Assembly: GCA_020747015.1 (NCBI GenBank)
Contig: JAGTJM010000068.1
Location: forward strand, 62,001 to 126,000
Direction of reading: 5' to 3'
Origin: Pyrenochaeta sp. MPI-SDFR-AT-0127
Lineage: Eukaryota > Ascomycota > Dothideomycetes > Pleosporales > Cucurbitariaceae
DNA length: 64,000 nucleotides
A program made the translations under genes and the position numbers. Shown here one piece after another: positions 9,788-20,557 of this stretch. The notes beneath the pieces were generated by a model, which searched no databases, was not told the origin of the DNA, and saw only the letters and a list, made by a program, of their open reading frames with translations. Positions within the stretch are counted from its first letter, which is position 1. Each line of letters starts with the position of its first letter.

Positions 9788-11553
9788 CTACATCGTTCTT
9801 CTCAACCTATTCCAATGCAAACCTTCTCTCTCAGCCTCTACCCACGACCGTTCTATGATAGTAGCCCTCTCGGCGCTTCTAGGTTCAAAATGGCAAGGAA
9901 ATCGCTCAGGCACCGCAAGGAAGCCTTGCTCAGTCCTAGTTGATGGCTCGATAACATTGCCTTCCTGGTCAATCGCTTTAGTGATGTTGAATGCCCACAA
10001 GACACGCGCCATGTTGATGAACAGTGAATTTTGAGCGATGTGAACGCCTGCACATGATCTTCTCCCGGCACCATATGTGAAATGGTCACGAGCTTCAGGG
10101 TTGGCTGCTGTCATTGCTTCTGCGGTTGAAAGTGGGTCGTCGAGATAACGCGACGGGTCGTAGATCTCCGGCTTGCTCCAGCGGCTGTCTTCGTAGTGTA
10201 TTGCCCTGAGAGTGTCAAAAAGTGAGCAAACAGCGAGATTGAACTCTGCTTCAGTTATATACTCACCACCAGTTTAAAACCACAACTGAACCTTTAGGGA
10301 TGAAGTAGCCATTATACCAGTCGTCCTCTGTTGTTGCATGAGGTGTGCCTAATTTTGTTATTGGTCGCCATCGCAGAGCTTCTTTCGCCATGGCCCGAAT
10401 GTAGGGTAGATTAGCCTCATCAGAAAACTCAGGTAAGCGATCAGAGCCTACAACACGATCAAGCTCCTCCTGTCCCTTTTTGACAACATCTGGCCACAAC
10501 AGACATGCCAGAAGCCAAGTGTTGATCACCGTTGACGTGGATTCACTACCCGCCTCAACCATAGATCCGGCAGTATAAGCAGCTCCTTCTTCGTCAATGC
10601 CATTCTTTTCCGGATGCGCCAAATAAAAGTCCTTCACGAAACAGTCCGGTGCAGTTCCTTGCTCAATCTTCGCAACCAAGTCACGGTACAGTTCTAGAAA
10701 TATAGCGGAGTCGTGCGCGTGCCATTCCCTGCCGACTTTCCACCAGTTCTGGACAAGGACTGATGGTAAGTTGGCAAGGCTAGGAAAGCCATCAACGAGC
10801 CAAGCACCGGGTTCAGCCATGAGCGTGAAGTGCTCGAGGATACTGAAAATCTTCTTAAAACAGGGATCGTTCCAAGTTGCTACGCGATGTCCGTATGTTA
10901 TCAACATAATAACGCTATTGGCATATCGCCTATTGTGGTCATAGAACTCCCAGTCGTCCTTTGCGTGGAGCAACTCCCAGATGGCTTGTTTTGACTCAAA
11001 GTCTTGGACGGGGATATATGACTGAGAGGTCTTAAAGTTCAAAGCTGCGTGACTTACTTTGCGGACAGCACGCCATTGCTCACCGTATGGCATAAAGAAT
11101 TGTCGCTTCTTGTTAGACACAGCGTCAAAAGCCTATATATGTCAGAACTATCGATAATGGACCTTGTATTCAGATCCTCACCATTGGCATTCGCGGCCTG
11201 GATGAATAGATGGAGCCACGCTTATCCATAAGTTCTTTCACCGCCCTGGGCGAATTAAGCCATATGAAATTCGTGCCTCCCATCTTAGTGTACACAATCT
11301 CCCCATACTTTTGCCTCCATTCAATTGTGATCTGTGGAATCTTGTCCGGATCTCTCAAAGATAAAAGGTTTCCAATGATAGGCAATCCTTTTGGTCCAGG
11401 AGGGAGCTGCCTGTATCGTTTATCGTATGGCAACCAGAAGTAGATAACGGTAGCAAGCTAGATAGTATGAGTAAAGCCATCGTTCTCAAGTAGACTACTC
11501 ACAAAGAGTAAGAAAAAAGCATAAGCCAACGTTCTTTCAGTAACTGCTGTCAT
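9788..11553 (-). CDS. Cytochrome P450 monooxygenase (E-class), cluster P450 no. 1
   Basis: Four exons give a 536-aa membrane-anchored P450: 11553-11503, 11457-11182, 11132-10267 and 10205-9788 (1611 nt, exactly in frame). A short first exon supplies the N-terminal anchor and joins in frame to LPPGPKGLPIIGNL. Further marks are the helix C motif WRAVRK, an I-helix AGSMVEAGSEST, the K-helix ExxR in KEALRWRP, and the heme loop FTYGAGRRSCAG with the Cys ligand. The family would hydroxylate or otherwise oxidise a small lipophilic or aromatic molecule at the ER membrane using a P450 reductase encoded elsewhere. The CYP family number cannot be given; it resembles fungal group I P450s used on phenylacetate- or cresol-like substrates, which is only an impression. 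It is divergent from a SnoaL-like gene. Confidence 0.9.
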
Positions 11554-11981
11554 TCTTAAGACTAGGCGCCTATGTGCTGGATGGTCACCGAAGCGGGGTG
11601 CGACTGCTGTTATCGTTCAATTCCTGGACAATCGCTAATATGCTTAAATACTATCGGATTCCGGAAGATAGTAGATTCTTCGGGATGAATGCATGTCACG
11701 AGAAGCTTTCGGAACGATGAGGTAATCGCTTGTGGGCCGTCACCCGCTGCGGAAATAGATATGACTGTGCCCGGAAAGGGTACATATAGCTCCAGAGCGC
11801 AGATATTGTTCAGTTCGCAGATATCACGTACTCAACAGTACCAACTTATCTATCTCTCCGATCATGGCTATCTGGAATAACGAAGTTGGTGATTCACCAA
11901 GAAACAAACAGAGTTGATAGCTCACCTCATCACACAGACAACTTTCGCGCAGGTCTCTGACCTGACTAAATACATCCCAGG
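11554..11981. promoter_or_regulatory. Divergent promoter, P450 no. 1 / SnoaL-like no. 1
   Basis: 428-bp spacer between divergent starts. It contains the palindromic triplet pair CGGATTCCG (CGG-N3-CCG) at 11655-11663 overlapping CCGGAAG, and another CCGGAAA near 11771. Such sites are typical targets of Zn2Cys6 dimers; actual use is unproven. Confidence 0.4.
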
Positions 11982-12525
11982 ATGCCCGAGTCAGGTTGGT
12001 CTAGGCCATCACTGGGTCGACAATGTACCTGTACTCACGACGAGTTAGGGCCATCGACCTGACCTTGCATATGTCGAACAAGAGATATTGCAACATTACA
12101 AAGACTTCGCACATTTTTGCAATAAGGTTTGCAAAGACGATCCGGACGCGGGAAAACGGTTCTACGATCTAGACGAAGCTATGTATTTTGACCTGATGGG
12201 CACCGTGGCGCGGCCCGGATTCCGTGCTCACTATGATAAAATCACGCTTTACCTGGCCGATGCTCAAATCAGCTTCAAAGACGTTGAAGTGGTTGCTGTT
12301 ACCACAGATTTCGGTTACGTGACAGCCGTGCAGCGCTACTGGGGGAAGGCAACCGATGGAAATGATTTTGACTTCACGTTTAGGACGACGAGTTTGTTGC
12401 GGAAGAGGGATGGCGATTGGAAATACGTTCACGAGCACTTCTCGTTTCCTATAGATATGGCAACTCAACGCGCTGACTTGACGAACGGCGGCGACGTCAA
12501 CAGTGCGATGAGTTTGCAAAAGTAG
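11982..12525 (+). CDS. SnoaL-like / NTF2-fold protein no. 1
   Basis: Predicted 151-aa small alpha+beta barrel protein. The main exon (12083-12525) carries a SnoaL-like pattern: an N-terminal helix pair, FYDLDEAMYFDLMG, YLADAQISFKDVEVVAV, a strand YVTAVQRYWG, then FRTTSLLRKRDGDWKYVHEHFSFP, which is a characteristic end of the fold. The 5' end is my construction. A 13-nt exon 11982-11994 followed by an 88-nt intron (11995-12082) gives an in-frame MPESEILQHY start; upstream the frame is closed by a stop at 12046. Members are isomerases, cyclases or dehydratases of small metabolites, often cofactor-free. The gene is divergent from the P450, which suggests co-regulation. The fold call is fairly safe; the exact start is less so. 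Confidence 0.75.
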
Positions 12526-13355
12526 AATACTACAATGTCATGTGCTATGCGTTTTGGATCAGTCATGTACATTACGGTGCTTTTTACGGCTGGATCCTTT
12601 CTAAAGCTATTGCTATGATAGGCACAGTTAAGGCGCCATCCTGAGCCGGTACAATGCATACTCAGCGCTATATATGGTACATTGCCCAAGATATTTCGTC
12701 CTTGGCCTTTGATCAGTCGTGATACTGGCTCATCTCCTTGGCCACGGCGAAATTCCTAGCCGTACATATTGTTGCGCAAAGTAGTCTGTAGACAAATTGC
12801 TGACCAGATGTATACGCCCAAAACACCGAGACCTGCACGTGCAGAAGAATACTCGATTCTCTGCATCAAAGACCAGGATATAGTATCTCTAGTCAAGCAG
12901 CGATAACATGCACCAGGAAAACATTGTGATCGGAAAGAAGGTTTGCATTTTTCACCAATGGGAGCCTTTGGTTCCGAGTTCCGGTCCAATCGGACGATTG
13001 CCTGTCGCACGCTAATGTGTACCATGAGGGTGCAACAACTCATGGAAGTCGCTCTTTACGTAGGACAGTAGAGCTTTACACGCGCCCTTTGCCTTGTTAT
13101 TGTATCACTAGACTTATAAAGACTTATATTCTCTAATATCTGTCGATTTAAACTTAATGGAAAGCACATAATTGAGTCATAGTATCTTGCTTATCTTCAG
13201 TAAGGATCCGACTTCTTGCGACGCACTCTTTTGTTATAAGCAGGTGTCGGTTTAACTCATCAGCTTACGAACTATAGTCCGGCGTTTTAACGTAAAGTTG
13301 CTATTGTGCAGCATCATGTGGTCTGCAACGGCGTGAGCAAGAAAATCATAGCTCG
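12526..13355. other. Tail-to-tail intergenic spacer
   Basis: Converging 3' ends of the SnoaL-like and VOC genes. A 95-codon frame on the minus strand (12756-13043) has no recognisable feature and is not called. Confidence 0.5.
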
Positions 13356-13925
13356 CTACACCGGTAAACTATCTAATCCCCGTGGGCCTATCTCAATTCT
13401 AGCCTTGATGCTTCGCTCATCCTCGCCTCTCGCGACTCTAATGGCTAAATTTTCAGGATCAAAATCTGTCCCAATCGGATTCTCGGCATATAACGGCCCG
13501 CTCATGAAGTCTGAAGCCGCCTCAGGGGTATCGAAGTTATCCACTTGAATCTCGATTTGGTTTCCATCTGGATCGCGATAGTACATGCTCGTTGTTGGTC
13601 CATGGTTGACGCACCAAAAAGGCTGTATGCCAATGGCTTTACGCTGTTGATAAACGAGAACCAGGTCTGCCAAGGTGTTGTAAGCGAATGCGATATGCTC
13701 AAGACCTGAGCTTGTAGGGTCTTTTGGTTTAGTTCCCGGGATGTTGCCAATGGCAATGCGGTGGTGCTCGTCGTCGTACCGCAGGAAACATAATGCTTCG
13801 TTCTCGTAGCTTGCCTCGGCGCCTAAAAACTTCTTGTAGAACGAAGTCATGTCCACAAAACGGGATGTACGGAGAACAATGTGTGCCAAACTTGTTGGTG
13901 GGTTGACTTTTGGAGCAGTCGCCAT
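13356..13925 (-). CDS. VOC-superfamily protein, type I extradiol dioxygenase-like
   Basis: Single-exon 189-aa protein of the glyoxalase/bleomycin-resistance/extradiol-dioxygenase (vicinal oxygen chelate) fold. Two beta-alpha-beta-beta-beta modules are visible. The three metal ligands typical of extradiol enzymes are in register: His in SLAHIVLR (about residue 15), His in LEHIAFAY (about 78), and Glu in DPDGNQIEIQVDN (about 126). The last motif, with YYRDPDGN before it, closely resembles biphenyl-2,3-diol or catechol 2,3-dioxygenase C-terminal modules. With Fe(II) it could cleave a catechol ring next to the hydroxyls (meta cleavage). Only one domain is present, so a lyase or isomerase role is also possible. 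Flanking hydroxylases and a FAH-fold hydrolase support ring cleavage as a hypothesis. Confidence 0.85.
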   Translation of the reverse strand: MATAPKVNPPTSLAHIVLRTSRFVDMTSFYKKFLGAEASYENEALCFLRYDDEHHRIAIGNIPGTKPKDPTSSGLEHIAFAYNTLADLVLVYQQRKAIGIQPFWCVNHGPTTSMYYRDPDGNQIEIQVDNFDTPEAASDFMSGPLYAENPIGTDFDPENLAIRVARGEDERSIKARIEIGPRGLDSLPV

Positions 13926-14287
13926 TGTGATCTGTTTCGAATCGGAGGCCTCAAACTAACAAAGTCAAGTGGTGGAGAGTAGGGAGTGGTTTTAATTAGT
14001 TTAAGTCGACTCACGCGGCCGATATTTTGTTGGAATAGAAGGAGTAAGATTCTTATCCACGAGTAAGAAGACCGGTTACCCGGACGTAGCTTTGAAGTGA
14101 TCCACAGCCGAGAGGGCGAATCGGAAGTTGCGGATAACTGCGTGCAGCTAACATCACATGTTTAAAGAACAATCATGACGGAAAGGAAGAGTTGGCTCCG
14201 ACTACCGGGAAGCAGTCGGCTACCATGGAGGACACATCGGAGATGGAAGGCATGAATGTTGGCCAATTATCAAGTGAGTAATTGTTG
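13926..14287. promoter_or_regulatory. Spacer upstream of the VOC gene and downstream of the regulator
   Basis: Contains several CGG/CCG triplets (for example near 14075, 14120 and 14205) but no clear palindrome. It presumably holds the VOC promoter and the 3' end of the regulator transcript. Confidence 0.35.
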
Positions 14288-16938
14288 TCATCGGATAGCT
14301 CGAACTATTGCGTGATTAGTTTGTATTGTATCCAGTATCTGCACTGAATGTACCTCGTTGATCGCCGTGAATTGACCTCTATCGGCTGCATCAGTATCCA
14401 ACTCCCCCGAGGTTGCCTCCATATGTGACGTTGACATCGAAGTGCGATCTTTACCACGTGACTTTTTTGCTGCTGCGCGAGCGATATTCGTAAGCTGGCC
14501 TACGAACGGAAAAGACAGCTTCGAAGTCGAGTAGAACTCAAGATAGCCAAAGTGTCCTGTGACAACGTCCATAAGTGCCAAATCCGCGGGCACGGTTGGT
14601 AAGTTGGGATGTTTGAGTATGTAGATGAAGATGTTGATCAACCCAAGGAGAGGATAGAAGAACACGAGCCTATCAAATTACGGTGAGTCGAGCCACGAAG
14701 TCTGGTGCCGGTACTAACCATGCTGGCCACGGTCTACGAACGTCGATGTACTTGACAGCCAAAATAATTTGCCGTGACGCTTCGACGAGCGTTGTGGTAC
14801 TGATCGGAATTCGCTCTTTTGATGAATGACTGGTTTCGACCCAATTTGTCGACGAGTACCAAGGATAGACAAAGATGGAGTGTATAGCGACCAAGCTGCC
14901 GTAATAAGCGAAATGCAAATACAGCACTGGGTACAAGGAAGGACTAGCGATGGTTGTCGGGCTCAGGGGTATGCCGGGCTGCAAGTCACTCGGTATACTG
15001 TCACGCCACAAGTTCAAACGACATTCTAGACCTTGAGCTCGTTGAGCAAGCACAGTTGGGTGGTCTTTGGAACTCTTCACTGAAGTAAGATCTTTGGCGA
15101 TTCGCGAAGCAACTTTGGCATGTGAGATTACTTGGAACACGAACGCAGCGTTCGGATTAATGTCGTGATGATCCTGTGCGTTTGGCAGCTCGCAGCTGAT
15201 ATCGTCGTCGTCAATAGCCTCAACCTCATTAGCATGTGTAATTTTGAAGCATAAAAGAATCATAAGGTGTACCGAAGGTCGCCCAGAGCGATATGCTATG
15301 TGTTTGTCATATGCATAAATAATCCAGAATAGCCACTGACGATTCCGAATTTCGCCCTGTTGCATATTCCATGTTTCGACTGGTTGCCTGTGCAGTCCTT
15401 TCGATTGAGCCAGTCTCGCAGCACTTGAAATAAGCATGTACTCCAGCGCTGGATTGCCTAAGCCTTCTGTATAGAATCCCTATGGCCACTCAGTTTCAAA
15501 ATTTCTATGCATGACAAGATCGGGACTCACCATGGTCACAAGTGCTTGAATCGCCATGAGTCCTGAACGCATATACACAAGCTCTGTATGCACTGATAGC
15601 GCATTTTCGAAGTACTTCCATGACTCGGCCTGTGACAGGTCGAAGGAATCAGTTTGACACTGCTGTGCCAAGTACACTTTACAACCGGATGCATATACTG
15701 CATTGCGAAGTGCATACCACTCGGCGTCGTCGTTTTTTTGACCACTTGCGAAGAACGAATCCAACCGCGTTTCAAATTGTCCTCGGTTTATTACCGCAAA
15801 CACACTTTCAAGAGATTGTTGGAAATATGCTGTGACATGATGAATCTGATCCTGAAAGAAGGTGTAGTAGCAAACAAACCATTCATGTAAATGCGGGCGG
15901 TGTCATGGTCGGGCTCATGTTCTCTATTTGAAGACATCTTTTTGTCCATTTTCAGGGTCCGTGTAGTGTCTAGTGAGAATGTGCTCGCACTGGAAGCAAA
16001 TTCGGGCGTACTGGCCACCTGCGAGATCCATCGTATCGCAGGGCTGGAGCAGATGGACAGATACGACATTGGGCCTGTCATTCTTAGTGTTTTAATTAAA
16101 TTTAAAAGCCGTGTTATTACAAACCGTGGTGTTCAGAATGGCTCTATTGGCAATGTTAATTCGTTGGGCTATCCCCGATGATGTGTGCACCAGTACTTAC
16201 TATCTGTGGCGACACCAGACTTTCTTCCGCCCAAGTCTTCGGTGTCGGCAATTGAGCTACGCTTGAAATTGGTGCGATAGTCGGATCTGTGATAGACGTG
16301 TGTTCGACGAAATCGATCAATGCCGTCTGGGTACTGGACGGTGTTGGTATGGGAGCGTACGGGCCTCCAAAGTCAAGGGCACCTCCATGTTCTATGACAT
16401 TAATGCTAGAGAGGTCGCTTGTGTACATGGCATTGGTGTGAACATCGTTCGTCTCCCCCGCAGCACTTGATTCAGCCGGCAGTTCTTTTCTCTGTCTGTT
16501 TTGCTCAGGTGGAAGCTGGGACGTGAATGTGTCGGTAGACATTGATGCTGATCGGCCTGTGAGATCACAGTCGAGGCCACGGTCCGCCATTGCTGTGCGA
16601 AATAATACTTCCATTTGTGCAAGACGGTCCTCTAGAACTTTCGAGGCTTCGCTGGCCCTCTTTCGACCACGTTGTGGAGGGTCAGCAAAAAAGCAATCTT
16701 CACCATGACTCTGTTCGGTGACGTTAGAATGTAGCGGAGAGAAGTTTCGGGAGGAAAAGACGCGGGGAAGACGTACTACACAGTTACTGCAGGGTCGTTC
16801 GCCGTTACCTGTGTCGAAGTCGCATTAGTAGGATCACGAAACACTACAGAATGGCTCCAACCAACATTTGGCCTTTTTGAGTCGACAGTAGTTGCAAGCA
16901 ACAGGGCATTTGTTTCCTTCTCTTGGGGCCATTTTCAT
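14288..16938 (-). CDS. Zn2Cys6 fungal-specific transcription factor, probable cluster regulator
   Basis: Multi-exon regulator of about 700 aa. The DNA-binding domain spans three exons (16938-16866, 16808-16777, then from 16710). Joined, it reads ACNYCRLKKAKC, GERPCSNC and EDCFF, giving Cx2C-x6-C then Cx2C-x6-C, followed by the basic linker RGRKRASEA and a coiled coil (VLEDRLAQMEVLF). The middle homology region follows: GPMSYLSICS, then TARIYMN joined across a 50-nt intron to AYFQQSLESVFAVINRGQFE, RLAQSKGLHRQP, WLFWIIYAYDKHIAYRSGRPS, and DVVTGHFGYLE near the end. The join between the Gln/Pro-rich linker exon and GPMSYL is uncertain (possible donors near 16187 and 16177). Located in the middle of the oxidative genes, it is the natural candidate for pathway-specific control; this is inference. 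Confidence 0.85.
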
Positions 16939-17507
16939 TGTAATGCAGTGCAGTATCGCAAGCTGGGCTCATTGCATGCACTTGCGGCAGGTAGCGGCTG
17001 GGGTTTATGCGGAGATGCGGGGTTTCGGCAAGAACGTGCCCTAACGTATCCCACCATCACGTGCAGGCCACTATGGCTCGCTATTACAATACATAATCCG
17101 AATATAAGAGATATTGTCCTTTATAGGTCTATAAACAAATAGAAATACTATATAAAATAGTTATAAGATACGCTTAGTAAAGTCTGTAAACAAAGTATGT
17201 AAGCTATAGATAGTATATACGTTAGTTAACATAGATCTAGCTTAGAATAAAAAGCTAGATAGAAGAGTAAATAAAAAACCAACAAGAGGAAGTAATAATA
17301 TATTTCTAGAGGTAAATAGCTAGTTAGGGCGAGTAGCTAGCTTACTTGATCTTATCTTTTTTGGTAAGTTTCCGGGCGCGCGCTACCGGATGATGCGCAA
17401 GCGGAACCGGCAACGGAAGATGCCTTTTATAATCTCATGCCTGGTGCTACAGCTTAAGAATGGTAGACATGCTCATATCCGTCCTCCGCTAAATCATTCC
17501 TGCTAAT
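16939..17507. other. Divergent promoter region with AT-rich insert
   Basis: Spacer between the regulator start and SnoaL-like no. 2. Bases 17100-17350 are a TA-rich tract without genes. The part next to the plus-strand gene (17370-17415) is GC-rich with CCGGA at about 17382 and further CGG/CCG triplets, a possible regulator target. Confidence 0.45.
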
Positions 17508-18012
17508 ATGACTGACTATACTGCATGGCCTGCTGAGAACTGTGTACCAGCCACTGTGCAACAGCTGATCACTCGATTCTTTGTTCTAGCAGACACCAAC
17601 GAAAAGTCATCGCCAGATGAGATTTCCGCTTTGTTCACCAATGATGGGGAAATGCACGGCCTAGGCGGGGTATTCAGGGGTAGGCCAGGTCAGCTTCCAA
17701 CGTCCTTGATATAGCGACGGCTGCTAATCGATGCTTCTAGCGATTCGCGAAGGACGTGCCAAGTCATGGAACGGTATTGCCAGTCGCCACCATCGCGTCC
17801 TTACGGTTTACTCTCGTGGCAAAGAAGCCAGTGATATCTTGCTCATTGGCGAGATTTACGCAACTCTGGTCAACGGAAGGACGCTCAACACCGAATTCAC
17901 TGCAAGACTTATCGTCGACAATGCTTCCGGAAACGATCCAAGAATTTCGTTTTACAAATCTTGGGCTGTAGGTAGCTTCCGGACGTCACTGTTCACAAGG
18001 GCAAAATGCTAA
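17508..18012 (+). CDS. SnoaL-like / NTF2-fold protein no. 2
   Basis: Two exons, 17508-17679 and 17741-18012, encode 147 aa in frame (join GVFR|AIREGRAKSWN). The pattern is that of fungal SnoaL-like proteins: helix VQQLITRFFVLAD, LFTNDGEMHG, GVFRAIREGRAKSWN, then SRHHRVLTVYS, a strand with LLIGEIYATLVNGR, FTARLIVD and a terminal FYKSWA. The SRHHR segment is characteristic of this subgroup. It would be a small cytosolic isomerase, cyclase or dehydratase. It is placed just upstream of an FAD monooxygenase on the same strand, a common pairing in fungal aromatic pathways. It is clearly different from SnoaL-like no. 1 at 12 kb, so it is not a recent duplicate. Confidence 0.85.
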
Positions 18013-18336
18013 AACATAATCATAGGACTCTGCACCATGGATCAAGGCTCTGACTGGCTGAATGATGATCCGTTTCGATTGACCTGGCTCTTCATGATTT
18101 CATAGTCTGAATGAATCAATGCAAAATTATCTGAAAATCGGCTTACTACCTGTGCCCGTGATCCGAGTGCGTACTGTTGTCAGTCCCGGTTCGATGATGT
18201 CTCGGAATGAGTTCTTCCGAACTCCGCCTTTGAGATGGGGGGCCCTCTATCTAATACATAACTCCTCGTACATGTTTGGTAAATACTACAAGAAAGGGAA
18301 GTACTTTTTTTTTAACTGCCCAACGTTTTATCAATA
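18013..18336 (+). promoter_or_regulatory. Promoter spacer of the FAD monooxygenase gene
   Basis: 324 bp between two same-strand genes. A run of T lies at about 18304-18313 just before the start codon at 18337. No strong palindrome is seen. Confidence 0.35.
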
Positions 18337-19850
18337 ATGGCTACTACTAAATTTTCCATCATTGTTGTCGGTGCGGGCTTTGGTGGGCTTGCTTGTGCGA
18401 TCGCGCTGGCTAAGGAAGGCATCAGTATCCGAGTCTTCGAGCTTGCAAAGGACTTGACTCGGCAAGGCAAGCCAAAAATATGTAATGAGTAATCATAAAT
18501 AAAGCCATTAACCCAAATTTAGGCGACGTTATCATGATCGGATCTAATGCAACTCGGATCATCTCTAAATGGGGCGGTGGACTCATGGAAGAGGTCTGGA
18601 AAATAGCAGCCCAGCCCGATAGTCTAAAAATTCAAGACAAAAATGGAAAGCTTCTGCTGGAACAACCTCTGGCTAAGGATTTTGATGGGTTTCCAAACAT
18701 TTACACCAACAGAACCAGATTGCAAAATTTACTTTACAAGCATGCATTGTCGCTTGGCGTACAATTTACATTCAACGCCCGGGTGACAGAGTATTTCGAA
18801 GAAGATACGGCAGCCGGTTTGATTCTGAATGGAACGAAACATGTCGCGGATGTGGTGCTTGTTGCAGATGGAGTCCATAGTAAGGGCAGGGCGTTTCTCA
18901 CCGGCGCCCCAGAAAAGGCGATGAAGAGCGGATTCGCGGTATATCGATCTTGGTTCCCACTGGACAGACTAAGCGGAAATGAGTTGACATGGCAATATGC
19001 CTCCGCAGATAAAGATCAGTTTGAGATTTGGATTGCCGAGGATACTCACGCAGTATTGACGACGAATGTCAAGGAGCAGACATGTACGTGTTTCGCGACA
19101 CACAAGGTTAGAGAACAAGAAAGCCTGCGTCATTTTATTTTATTGATGCTCTATAGGATTTGACTGATATTGAAGAATCCTGGCACTTGAAAGGCAGTGT
19201 TGATGATATGCTCGACGTTGTCAATGGATGGGATCCGGTGCTTCGCCAAGTAATTAAGTCTATTCCTATGGATCAGCTCATCGACCACAAGCTTCTCTGG
19301 AGGAATCCTAACAAACGATGGGTCTCGAAGAATAGTAGAATCGCGCTGGTCGGCGATGCTGCACATCCTCACCTTGCGACTTCGGGCACCGGGGGCGCAC
19401 AAGCTATAGAAGACGGTGCTACGCTTGCTATATTGATCAAGAAGACTGGTCAACATGGAATCAAGACGGCGTTACAAGCATATGAGTGTCTCCGGTATGC
19501 CTATTTATGACCTATATTTCACGAAGGTCAAGCTGACGCGGTCGGACAGATACGAGCGGACGAGTCTAACACAGCGAATGGGATGGGAGACTCGTCATCG
19601 GTGGCACCAAACCGACTGGGAGGCCGTCGCTGCAAATCCAGAGTTCCTGAAATTGCCACAACCGGAGTGGCTGAACGGACACGATGCTGAACAATATGCG
19701 GACACTCAATTTGACAAAGTTGTTGAACACTTGAGCAGCGGCTCTTCATTTAAGTCATCGAACATCCCTGAAGGGCATGTTCATCAGGACTGGACCATTC
19801 AGGAGATGCTAGTGCGGGACGCACAGAAAGCTAATGCTTCTCGCTACTAG
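18337..19850 (+). CDS. FAD-dependent aromatic monooxygenase (salicylate hydroxylase-like)
   Basis: Four exons: 18337-18466, 18523-19106, 19157-19494 and 19550-19850 (1353 nt, 450 aa). Class A flavoprotein hydroxylase marks are the N-terminal Rossmann motif VVGAGFGGLACAIAL, NATRIISKWG, the DG motif in VLVADGVHS, CTCFATHKDLTDIEESW, and the second FAD motif ALVGDAAHP followed by TGGAQAIEDG. A C-terminal YERTSLTQRMGWETR tail ends the fold. With NAD(P)H and oxygen it would hydroxylate, or decarboxylate and hydroxylate, a phenolic acid. The first intron begins with GC (18467) rather than GT: only this choice restores the conserved spacing to NATRI and the reading frame. Exact substrate unknown. The neighbouring SnoaL-like gene lies 324 bp upstream. 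Confidence 0.92.
18467..18522 (+). other. GC-AG intron in the FAD monooxygenase
   Basis: Donor reads G|GCAAGC and acceptor TTTAG. A GT donor further on would insert extra residues into the conserved FAD region, so the GC donor is preferred. Confidence 0.7.
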
Positions 19851-20557
19851 ATAGATTCCACCTTCATGCAATTTGTCAAGTGTGTAGAGACTACACGTCT
19901 CTATCAGAATTAAATAACTGAAATTTATTTTGGAACGATAGACTGCATTTCCCTCTATTGTTTTAGTCTTAAGAAACAAGTGATGAACAGTTGAATTGTG
20001 GTATTTTTCAATAGCGGGTAACAATCAAATGAAATCTACGCTCATACAAGGCTTTTTCCGGATTTGGACCTTGAGTTGCGCAAGAGTGCAACGTGAGCAA
20101 CGAGTAAGCAGCTTGAAACATGGCTGTGCAAGCCAGATTATGCCTAATTTCCTCCCTGAGCAGCATGAAAAGGGTCTGAATTTGGGCCCCCATCAGTTTG
20201 TAGGGATGTGTGGTGTCGGGGACTGACTGGTTCCATTTTCTCTAAAACTAAAACTAGGTAATTAAGTAGGTCCTTAATTTTCTATAGCTATATTTCCTAA
20301 TAAATTGAGTATACTATTGGGTGAAGGTTCTTGAATTTTTTCACACAAAAACATCATTTTCTTCGGGAATAATTAAGGAGCAGATATTTTAGTGTTCCCA
20401 ACAGAATGGGTTCCGTGGAAGCATTACTATTGAAAAATATTTGAACACGTGGTTATCTCCGAAAGCGCAAATTTTCTGCGAAAAGTACGTACAACGACGT
20501 ATTTATTGTCTGTTCCATCCACCCACCGCAATTTTACCTATTACCGCAACCTTCAAA
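19851..20557. other. Intergenic spacer
   Basis: About 700 bp, AT-rich towards 20250-20450. No gene is seen; it should contain the monooxygenase 3' end and the F-box gene promoter. Confidence 0.5.

Noticed and set aside
11040..11062. Intron at GTAAGT within helix C region of P450 no. 1
   Set aside because: Reading through gives VRKVSHAALNFK, matching the conserved RK..H..L pattern, so the GTAAGT is coding.
12756..13043. 95-codon minus-strand frame
   Set aside because: No domain and located in a convergent spacer.
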